DNA of 64,000 nt from Echinicola soli (GTDB lineage Bacteria > Bacteroidota > Bacteroidia > Cytophagales > Cyclobacteriaceae). Shown here in pieces: positions 26,304 to 33,595 of this stretch. Below the pieces are notes generated by a model. The model did not search any database and was not told where the DNA came from. It worked only from the letters and a program-made list of their open reading frames with translations. Position 1 is the first letter of the stretch; the number at the start of each line of letters is the position of its first letter. Location: positions 4,563,001-4,627,000 of the forward strand of contig NZ_CP041253.1 of assembly GCF_006575665.1 (NCBI RefSeq), read 5' to 3'. The translations under genes and the position numbers were made by a program.

Positions 26304-27665
26304 ATGAAATCGATCAATCCATATACAGGAGAACTTTTGGAAGAATTTGCTGAATTCACTGAAAAACAAGTGGAATCAGCGATACAATCAGGACAAAATG
26401 CCTTCTTTTCCTGGCGAGAAATGCCAATTTCACAAAGGGCAGAACTAATGAAAAAGGCAGGACAAGTCCTTAGGGACAATGTCAATAAATACGGGGAAAT
26501 CATTTCCCTTGAAATGGGAAAAGTCATTACAGAGTCCAGATCCGAAGTGGAAAAATGTGCTTGGGTATGTGAATATTACGCCGAAAAAGCAGCGGAAATG
26601 CTTGCTGATGCCCCCATATCCCTACCAGATGGGAAAAAAGCTAAAGTGGTGTATAATCCACTCGGCATTGTGTTGGCCGTGATGCCATGGAACTTCCCTT
26701 TTTGGCAAGTATTTCGCTTTGCCGCTCCGAACCTGACCGCAGGCAACGTAGGACTGCTAAAACATGCCAGCAATGTCCCCCAATGTGCCCTGGCCATAGA
26801 GGAAGTATTCACCAAAGCCGGATTCCCGGAAGGTGTATTCCAAACCCTTTTGGTCGGCTCCGACAAGGTTGCCAATATTATCGCCCATCCTGATGTGAAG
26901 GCCGCCACCCTTACCGGAAGCGAAAAAGCAGGCCAAATCATCGCAGCCCAAGCAGGCGAACAGATCAAAAAAACAGTATTGGAACTGGGTGGAAGTGACC
27001 CCTTTATCGTACTGAAAGACGCTGATGTGAAAGAAGCCGCTAAGGTAGCTGCCAAAGGACGCATGATCAACTTTGGCCAAAGCTGCATTGCGGCCAAGCG
27101 CTTCATCATAGAAGAAGCCATTTATGACGAATTTGTTATCAATTTTAAGTCAGCCATAGAGTCCTATTCACCTGGAGACCCGCTGGATGAAAATGCTGGA
27201 TATGCCTGTATGGCCCGTCCCGACCTGGCGATGGAACTTTACGAGCAAGTGGAAGCTTCCATCCAAAAAGGTGCGGAGGTGATTTTGGAAGGAATAAAAC
27301 CAGAAGAAGGCAAGGCGTTTTTTAAGCCCTATATCCTAGGTAATCTCTCGTCGGAAATGCCAGCATACAGGGAGGAGCTTTTTGGCCCCGTAGCTTCAGT
27401 ATTCAAGGTAAAAGATGAAACAGAAGCCATTGCCATTGCAAATGATTCTGATTTTGGGCTGGGCGCTTCCCTGTGGACCAAAGATCCAGAAAAAGCCGAC
27501 CAACTGAGTCGGAAGATCGAAAGTGGTGCGGTATTCATAAATTCCATGGTAGCCTCCAATCCCTACCTGCCCTTTGGTGGCATCAAGAAATCAGGTTATG
27601 GCAGGGAGCTGGCCGAAAATGGCATCAAAGAGTTTATGAATGTGAAGACCGTTTATATAGGGTAA
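26304..27665 (+). CDS. NAD(P)-dependent succinate-semialdehyde dehydrogenase
   Basis: Aldehyde dehydrogenase of 453 aa that oxidises succinate semialdehyde to succinate (GABA or related degradation). The ATG at 26304 gives MKSINPYTGE, the usual start of the YneI/Sad branch; the TTG at 26280 is not needed. Catalytic residues are the Glu in VLELGGSDPF and the Cys in FGQSCIAAKRF; the NAD-binding MPWNFPFWQVFR block is intact. The FGQSCIAAKR variant favours Sad (YneI)-like enzymes. No GABA aminotransferase is adjacent. Confidence 0.88.
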   Translation: MKSINPYTGELLEEFAEFTEKQVESAIQSGQNAFFSWREMPISQRAELMKKAGQVLRDNVNKYGEIISLEMGKVITESRSEVEKCAWVCEYYAEKAAEMLADAPISLPDGKKAKVVYNPLGIVLAVMPWNFPFWQVFRFAAPNLTAGNVGLLKHASNVPQCALAIEEVFTKAGFPEGVFQTLLVGSDKVANIIAHPDVKAATLTGSEKAGQIIAAQAGEQIKKTVLELGGSDPFIVLKDADVKEAAKVAAKGRMINFGQSCIAAKRFIIEEAIYDEFVINFKSAIESYSPGDPLDENAGYACMARPDLAMELYEQVEASIQKGAEVILEGIKPEEGKAFFKPYILGNLSSEMPAYREELFGPVASVFKVKDETEAIAIANDSDFGLGASLWTKDPEKADQLSRKIESGAVFINSMVASNPYLPFGGIKKSGYGRELAENGIKEFMNVKTVYIG

Positions 27666-27771
27666 GTGAATAGGATTGTTTTGGCTCAAGCGAAACATAG
27701 ACATGCTCAAATATGCCCTTAGGGCTCTAAATGAAATTTATCATATTTGTAATATGAATAAGAAAAAAAAT

Positions 27772-28240
27772 GGCTCTATATGGATTATAGTGGGTAAATA
27801 TACAAGGCGTTTTTTTCCAACTGTTTCACACTCCTTAGTTAAGGGGAGAATCTCCTTTCTCAGGTATTTGACGTTGAAAAATCAAAGAAGCGGGCAAATA
27901 AAAAAGGCTATCTCTTAAGTTAAGCAAGTGAATTAAGTCCCAAATAATTTTTCTTAATTGGCTTGACCCATAATACAATATTCAAATAACAATTTTGACG
28001 ATACGGTTATTCATTACTACTGAAAGCGGGGCGGACGACATAGCAGCGAGGCGGCGGCTGGTTTGTGGGTTGAAGCATTGCTATGTCTTGATTTTTTCGT
28101 TCTTTTTTATCAAGAAAAAAGGACAAATAGTTTCCAATCTTATTACATGAAAATGCTTCTTTTCACGTTTCCAAAAATATAAATGCTCAATCTGTACTAA
28201 CATATATAAATTCAGCATATACAGTAAATCATATAGAACC
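27772..28240. mobile_element. Non-autonomous element A with GGYTCTRTATG ends (469 bp)
   Basis: Left end GGCTCTATATGGATTATAGT and right end (read inward on the minus strand) GGTTCTATATGATTTACTGT form terminal inverted repeats. Perfect 8-bp direct repeats AAAAAAAT flank it (27764-27771 and 28241-28248). The interior has no transposase; it contains a GACATAGC/GCTATGTC inverted repeat (about 28037-28087). The 8-bp duplication and GG-starting ends suggest mobilisation by an ISL3-type transposase (inference). The same ends occur at 28704-29100. Confidence 0.75.
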
Positions 28241-28391
28241 AAAAAAATGATATTTCCGTTCAAATCAAAGAATTCAAACGTAGGTTAAAGTCACAGATGC
28301 CTCATGTTCGAAAGGAAATTTCGATTTACTAAAAAAACGTTGCATTAGGTATACAAAAAAAACACCCTAAACCTTCTCCTAAATTTAAGTA

Positions 28392-29349
28392 ATGGCATTG
28401 CCAATACTTTTAGTAATAGGGGGATGTAATGAAGCTGAAAAATCCACTTATTCTCGAACGTTGCCCCCTGAATCCATCGATATTTTTGATTATGACAAAC
28501 ATTTCTTGCGAATATACGAATCGCTGATGTCCTCGGAATTTCAGGACATGATGGCTCATAATATGGCTTTTCGGGAGTTAGAGCAAAAAACGGATATTGC
28601 TATCAAAAATGGTCAATCTTTTGCCTATGAAACAAATTTCCACTCCACTCTATTGGCCGAACATTTTTAAAAGTAGAGGGTATGAAATAAGCCTAATTTA
28701 TTTGGTTCTGTATGATTTACTATGGATAAACTGAGCGCTAGTGGGCTATGGAGATCGAAGAATCGCGTGGATGGATGAATTTGGGTGCCCATGCTCCTGA
28801 TGCAGTCGATAATGATATTTGTTTTCCTTGTCCATGGTCAGTACCTACGGCACTGTTAGGATGCTGTATCCAATTTCTGTTACCAAGCTAATGCTCCTAA
28901 CGGAGCATCCCTGCCGACACTTCTGTCGGCTAAAATAGAGAGGGGGGAGTCCTGGCCAATGCCACTAGGCATTTAAGCTTGGTAAGATCAGGTTGCCTCT
29001 AATGGTCTTTGTGCCGTAGGAACAAAACTATTCCCCTGATCTATCCGCACAAGTGGGACAGTCCCGTGGATAATTTACCCACAGTATTCCATATAGAACC
29101 ATTTATTTTTGCTTAGATTCAATAGAAAAGGCGAAAAGAAGGGTAGCGATTCGTGTAGAAAATAACGGTCACCATGTTCCAGATCATGAAATTGAAAAAA
29201 GATATATAGAAGTGTTTAATAATTTAGATGAACATTATACTTTTTTTGATAACCTCCATGTTTTTAACAGTTCCTTCTATAACGCTCCTCCTGAAAATTG
29301 TTTTTCAATGAAAAAAGGAAGGCTTGTGATGATGGAAACCCTTCCCTGA
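28392..29349 (+). pseudogene. Zeta-toxin-like P-loop kinase, disrupted by element B
   Basis: Remnant of a COG4185/zeta-toxin-type ATPase. The first part (28392 to about 28700) encodes PILLVIGGCNEAEKSTYS, a P-loop in which both expected glycines of GxNGAGKS read Glu, then the family-typical DYDKHFLRIYESLM stretch. A single-base frameshift lies between about 28643 and 28665. The frame IFKSRGYEISLIYF is then cut by element B (28704-29100). After removal of the element and one duplication copy, translation runs on as CLDSIEKAKRRVAIRVENN and GHHVPDHEIEKRYIE, ending at 29349. With the P-loop lost, frame broken and insertion present, it is surely inactive. The living family phosphorylates small molecules; its role as a toxin here is not shown. 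Confidence 0.8.
28704..29100. mobile_element. Non-autonomous element B with GGYTCTRTATG ends (397 bp), inside the kinase pseudogene
   Basis: Left end GGTTCTGTATGATTTACTAT and right end (minus strand) GGTTCTATATGGAATACTGT are inverted repeats. Perfect 8-bp target duplication ATTTATTT lies at 28696-28703 and 29101-29108. No ORF. The interior carries small hairpins, ATGCTCC/GGAGCAT (about 28891-28909) and GCCGACA/TGTCGGC (about 28913-28931). The interior differs from element A, so only the ends are shared. Confidence 0.82.
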
Positions 29350-29557
29350 TTTTTAAAGAAAGTTTCACCCCTTATGTACCAACGCGTAACTTCAGAAGCT
29401 AAATCCCTTTAAGAAAAACCAAAAGCAACAGTAAAGATTAATAAAGAAATGATTTATTAAGTTTAAGCACTTGGTTTTCTAAAGCACGTTCATTAAAACA
29501 CTAAAACCTTTAAACATTCAAACCTTCTAACATTCCTAGGTTAATTCCGCAATCGAC

Positions 29558-29588
29558 TTGGTAATTGAAGGATTACTTTCTATTTTTA
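29558..29588 (+). promoter_or_regulatory. Candidate promoter of the pyruvate dehydrogenase E1 beta gene
   Basis: TTG at 29558-29560 is followed after 20 nt by TATTTTTA (29581-29588), close to the Bacteroidota -33 TTTG / -7 TAnnTTTG pattern with 19-21 nt spacing. The start codon is 23 nt downstream. Confidence 0.4.
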
Positions 29589-29611
29589 CGAGCGAAAATT
29601 TTGGCTAAAAA

Positions 29612-30592
29612 ATGAGAGAAATACAATTTAGAGAAGCATTAAGAGAGGCCATGTCCGAAGAAATGAGACGCGATAAAAACGTGTTTCTCATGGGTGAGGA
29701 AGTGGCCGAATACAATGGAGCCTATAAAGTAACCCAGGGCATGTTGGATGAATTCGGGCCGGACAGGGTGATCGACACCCCGATCTCAGAAGGCGGTTTT
29801 GCCGGACTGGGCGTAGGTGCCGGAATGAACGGTCTGAGACCAATCATCGAATTCATGACGTTTAACTTTTCCTTGGTGGCCATTGACCAGATCATCAATT
29901 CAGCAGCAAAGATGTACGCCATGTCTGGCGGTGCTTACAATGTGCCTATCGTATTCAGGGGGCCTACCGGTAATGCCGGACAATTGGGTGCTACCCACTC
30001 TTCCAACTTCGAAAATTGGTTTGCCAATACACCAGGACTGAAAGTAGTGGTTCCCAGTAACCCTTACGATGCAAAAGGTCTGCTAAAAGCAGCCATTCGT
30101 GACGATGATCCTGTGATTTTTATGGAATCTGAGCTGATGTACTCCGATAAAGGTGAAGTACCTGAAGGAGAATATCTCTTGCCCATCGGTGTAGCGGAGA
30201 TCAAGCGAAAAGGAGCCGATGTGACAATTGTCTCTTTTGGCAAAATCATGAAAGTGGCCCTGGAAGCAGCTGAAGAGCTTGCCAAAGACGGTATCGAAGC
30301 TGAGGTAATTGACCTTAGAACCGTTCGCCCTATCGATTATGCCACGGTGTATGAATCCGTAAAGAAAACCAATCGATGTGTAGTGGTAGAAGAAGCCAAC
30401 CCTGTTTCCTCACTGGCTACCGACCTGGCTTTCAACATCCAGAAAAACATGTTTGACCATTTGGATGCGCCAGTACTTAGGGTAAACTCCATGGACATCC
30501 CATTGAGCTATTCACCTACTTATATCGAGGCTACCCTTCCAAATGTGAAAAGGACCATAGAAGCGGTGAAGCAAGTGACATATGTGAAGTAA
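29612..30592 (+). CDS. pdhB: Pyruvate dehydrogenase E1 component, beta subunit
   Basis: 326-aa beta chain of the heterotetrameric E1 of the 2-oxoacid dehydrogenase complex, which decarboxylates pyruvate with thiamine diphosphate. The N-terminus REIQFREALREAMSEEM, the GEEVAEYNGAYKVTQG loop (with the Glu that activates the cofactor), the FMTFNFSLVAIDQI block and the C-terminal EEANPVSS segment match PdhB rather than branched-chain or acetoin homologues. The alpha subunit and E2 are not adjacent, as is common in Cytophagales. A strong terminator follows at 30611-30648, so it is a single-gene transcript. Confidence 0.93.
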   Translation: MREIQFREALREAMSEEMRRDKNVFLMGEEVAEYNGAYKVTQGMLDEFGPDRVIDTPISEGGFAGLGVGAGMNGLRPIIEFMTFNFSLVAIDQIINSAAKMYAMSGGAYNVPIVFRGPTGNAGQLGATHSSNFENWFANTPGLKVVVPSNPYDAKGLLKAAIRDDDPVIFMESELMYSDKGEVPEGEYLLPIGVAEIKRKGADVTIVSFGKIMKVALEAAEELAKDGIEAEVIDLRTVRPIDYATVYESVKKTNRCVVVEEANPVSSLATDLAFNIQKNMFDHLDAPVLRVNSMDIPLSYSPTYIEATLPNVKRTIEAVKQVTYVK

Positions 30593-30610
30593 AACAATAC
30601 CGTTTTGACT

Positions 30611-30648
30611 AAAAAAAGCACGCTAAACAGTTTTAGCGTGCTTTTTTT
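30611..30648 (+). terminator. Bidirectional terminator after pdhB
   Basis: 17-bp perfect stem: seven A then GCACGCTAAA (30611-30627), tetraloop CAGT (30628-30631), complement 30632-30648 ending in seven T. It serves pdhB on the plus strand and, through its symmetric T-run, the convergent barrel gene. Confidence 0.92.
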
Positions 30649-30685
30649 ATATAAAAAGAAAATTATCCAATATTTCCTTGCTTAC

Positions 30686-31423
30686 TCATTTATCATTCTT
30701 CTTTATCAATGTAAAAAACAGTGCAATACGATTGGATTTATACTTCCGCTTGAAAGGGTAGGTTTCACCATACAGCACGTAGCCATCGCTCAGACTACTA
30801 TCGATATTTCGTACACTAATATAGGCCAGTTCGAACCGATGGTAATCCAATGAAACACCGTAAAAGTAATTGGTATAACTTTTTTTGGGAATGGTAATGG
30901 CGGCATTTAGTGCTGCTACTTTTTCCTCTGACCAGGTCTCCCCATCTGGAACTTTATCATAATGATAGGCACTTTTTGCCGTTATTACAGGAGCAATGCC
31001 GCCCAATAAGTTTAGTTTCATCCCTTTGTATTTCATTAAAACATACCTTACAGTAAAAGGAATTTCAAAATTCCTGACTCCAACCGAAGTGCCTTTCTCT
31101 GAAAGATTTAAATTGTTATTCTGGGGATATGGACTGGGTGCATAATTACTTGCAATACCGATGGTTATACCTGTCCAATGATATTGTAAACCAGTGGCCA
31201 AACTAAACCTATTATTTATAATCCATTTGTATTCTATCGCAGGCATTAATCCTGGGCCACCTTGGAGATAATCCTCATAAACATAAATATCCCCTGAATG
31301 AATCACCGTATTGCTATAGACCGGATATCGTGGGATATAACCAAAGCCTAACTTTAATTCCTGTGCCAAAGAAGCTAAAGGTAATGCAATAATAAATAGT
31401 AAAATTAGCAAGCCTCTTATCAT
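30686..31423 (-). CDS. Outer-membrane beta-barrel protein of unknown function
   Basis: 245 aa with an N-terminal signal peptide (cleavage after SLAQ, near residue 21) and a porin-like body of alternating beta strands (for example FSLATGLQYHWTG, NFEIPFTVRYVLM). Such small barrels are common in Bacteroidota and have no assigned substrate. It probably ends at the shared terminator 30611-30648. Neighbours give no functional hint. Confidence 0.7.
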   Translation of the reverse strand: MIRGLLILLFIIALPLASLAQELKLGFGYIPRYPVYSNTVIHSGDIYVYEDYLQGGPGLMPAIEYKWIINNRFSLATGLQYHWTGITIGIASNYAPSPYPQNNNLNLSEKGTSVGVRNFEIPFTVRYVLMKYKGMKLNLLGGIAPVITAKSAYHYDKVPDGETWSEEKVAALNAAITIPKKSYTNYFYGVSLDYHRFELAYISVRNIDSSLSDGYVLYGETYPFKRKYKSNRIALFFTLIKKNDK

Positions 31424-31610
31424 TATTTAAGGGTTAATACAAAAATTAAATCGCCAGTATCATATACTTCTATATCATCACCACTGGTTTTGTCACAATA
31501 ACTCACTATTTCCTCTCTTAGAGGATTCACTCCTACTATCTGTAGAAATGGATTTCTTGATCTGTTTCAAATATGATGTACTTGAATTTGTAAAGACAAT
31601 AAAATATATC

Positions 31611-31893
31611 TCAGGAGGGCCATGTACCCATTTTTCTGCATTCATAAATTGATTGTGTGGATGCACCATCAAACTGTTCATCCACTTTAGTTTTGACAAA
31701 GCTCCTTAGATCAGGGTTTTCAAGTCCTTGGGAGAGTGCCTTGGCAAATAAGAACCCAGGCTCTGATTCATCTACCTCATACTTTTCAGATGGGATATTT
31801 GCCAACGGTTTATACTCCTCTTCCGAGGAACAACTAGACAACCCTAACAGTACTATTGAGACTACTAATAATGCAATTAAGTAGTGTTTTCAT
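31611..31893 (-). pseudogene. Decayed small lipoprotein gene
   Basis: Read on the minus strand, an in-frame segment encodes LIALLVVSIVLLGLSSCSSE, a textbook lipoprotein signal with lipobox, followed by a charged region ending at the stop at 31611. The only ATG (31893-31891) is out of frame with it; the coding frame has a TGA overlapping that ATG, so one or two bases seem to have been lost in the AAAA run after the start. The C-terminus also appears to continue in another frame (GPPEIYFIVFTNSST, down to 31493). Two frameshifts, or a start I have not recognised, are both possible. Function unknown. Confidence 0.4.
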
Positions 31894-32100
31894 AAAAATA
31901 ATATTTTAAAATTAACAATTACTCATTAGTTACAAATTAAAACCAACAATAAAAACAAAATTATATTTTAAAAAAATAATTACTAAAAAATATTATTTTA
32001 TACTTTTTATAGGTGTTAATTACAGACTCATATCTACTTAAGTTTTAAATGTACTCGTACGCGTATACTTTATTATACATCTTACTAAATACTTGATACT
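31894..32100. other. AT-rich spacer
   Basis: About 200 bp, extremely A/T-rich, between the decayed lipoprotein gene and the PagL-like gene, both on the minus strand. Presumably the promoter of the former; nothing else is recognisable. Confidence 0.35.
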
Positions 32101-33360
32101 CTAAAATGGCCGCTTATTTCCAAAAGTATACCCCATCCCAAGCATTAGGAAATTGGCCTCGCTAAAGTCCTTGAGGTTATAGCCAATATGGATAAAGGCA
32201 CTTCTGCTCACCCGCGTCTTTAGCAAAAAAACCTGGTATGTTCCCTTGAAATCTCCTCCCCTGTGCATCACATTCGTTCCCAAACCTACTCCCACAGAAA
32301 ATACCGGCATGACAAATTCCGCACGGGCAGACACCCCAAGCGCCAGTTGATAACTTAGGTCAGGCTTAATGAAATCTGGAGGATCATAAGGCCCTCCTAT
32401 TGGCTGGATATAATCATCTGCATACACATTGGCACTTCCATCAAACAGCGGATCCAGAGAAAGCCCTGTCCGGAATTTATGGCTGACATGGTACAGGGCA
32501 CTAATATTTGCCCCGATGACTGGATAAGAATCAGGGGAAGGAATCCGCTCTCCATTAAAGGCCACTCCCTTCCTACGCCAAGAACCAAAGAGCACCACAT
32601 CATAACTCATGTGTCGGGGGAACATCAAATCTGAAGAAAACTGTTTTGATTCATCATATTGACGGCGACCAAAATCTCCCAACCGGTACACAGCACCCAG
32701 TTTTCCGCCAAGCATATTGACACCGGCATTGGGATAGACCGTGTTGCCATTGGAAAAATGGGTAAGATCAGATCCTAGTGTAAAATAGAGATGGTCACTA
32801 TGCCTCCACTTGAGCTGTATTCCAGCGTTGATATAGGCATTGTAACGGGAGCCGACGGTCTTATTGTTCGGATTACTTTCCGGATCATATGGATTCCAGC
32901 CACCGGACAGTCCAAAATTCCATTCAAAATCCAAAGTAACCTTTTGAGAGAGGTTGGCTATCCGTGCACCTTGGTACAGATATAGTGCGACGGGATTTCC
33001 AAATTCTTTTGGATTTCCAAAATAAAACCGGGCCAAACCAATCCCCCAATAAGTGTCTCCATACACACGATAGCGTTTGGTTCCATCAGGAAGGTAAAAT
33101 CCATACCGCAAATGTGCAGAAAATGCACTTTTGGCCAGTCGAGACGGGGGCTCCTCATTTCTGTAAAAAGACTTAGGTGGAAAAACATAAGCATAACGCA
33201 TCTCCGCCCCGAAACCATGCAAGTATTTTTTTGAAGTGAAAGTATTTACGGAATCAGTATCTGGGTCATCCTGCGCAAAGACAGGGGAAAACAAACAAAA
33301 AAAGTAAAGCGATACGAACACGCCAAAAAGCCACACATTACGCTTCTTCATTATGGACAA
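32101..33360 (-). CDS. Acyloxyacyl hydrolase-like protein (PagL-type lipid A deacylase)
   Basis: 419-aa outer-membrane barrel with a signal peptide (ends in VFAQ, about residue 30). The segment LTHFSNGNTVYPNAGVNM carries the His-x-Ser-Asn motif of PagL-type lipid A 3-O-deacylases, which trim acyl chains from lipid A in the outer membrane. The protein is longer than PagL itself, but Bacteroidota homologues annotated acyloxyacyl hydrolase have this size. The C-terminus ends GMGYTFGNKRPF, consistent with a barrel. It lies downstream of the TonB receptor gene but is separated from it by a terminator (33486-33517). Confidence 0.78.
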   Translation of the reverse strand: MSIMKKRNVWLFGVFVSLYFFCLFSPVFAQDDPDTDSVNTFTSKKYLHGFGAEMRYAYVFPPKSFYRNEEPPSRLAKSAFSAHLRYGFYLPDGTKRYRVYGDTYWGIGLARFYFGNPKEFGNPVALYLYQGARIANLSQKVTLDFEWNFGLSGGWNPYDPESNPNNKTVGSRYNAYINAGIQLKWRHSDHLYFTLGSDLTHFSNGNTVYPNAGVNMLGGKLGAVYRLGDFGRRQYDESKQFSSDLMFPRHMSYDVVLFGSWRRKGVAFNGERIPSPDSYPVIGANISALYHVSHKFRTGLSLDPLFDGSANVYADDYIQPIGGPYDPPDFIKPDLSYQLALGVSARAEFVMPVFSVGVGLGTNVMHRGGDFKGTYQVFLLKTRVSRSAFIHIGYNLKDFSEANFLMLGMGYTFGNKRPF

Positions 33361-33485
33361 AATACAGTTTTACAAATACCTTTGGAAGGCTAATATACAG
33401 CTTTTAGCCAAACCTGATTTTACACGTTGAAAAATCTTGTTTCTATAATAATTTACCTAGGCCGAGCTGATCGGAAATCCAGCAA

Positions 33486-33517
33486 AAAAGCCTGCCAGAA
33501 TATTCCAACAGGCTTTT
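33486..33517 (-). terminator. Terminator of the TonB-dependent receptor gene
   Basis: Stem AAAAGCCTG (33486-33494) with CAGGCTTTT (33509-33517), loop 14 nt, with six T on the minus strand. It lies 79 nt after the receptor stop. Confidence 0.75.
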
Positions 33518-33595
33518 CTACTTAACCCTTTTAACATTAACAAAGAGGGTATGCTACCCTCATTCATTCTATACTTGATACTTAGCCAGCGCCCT

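Noticed and set aside
27676..27918. 80-aa plus-strand reading frame
   Set aside because: Its second half is the left end of element A, and there is no protein-like composition.
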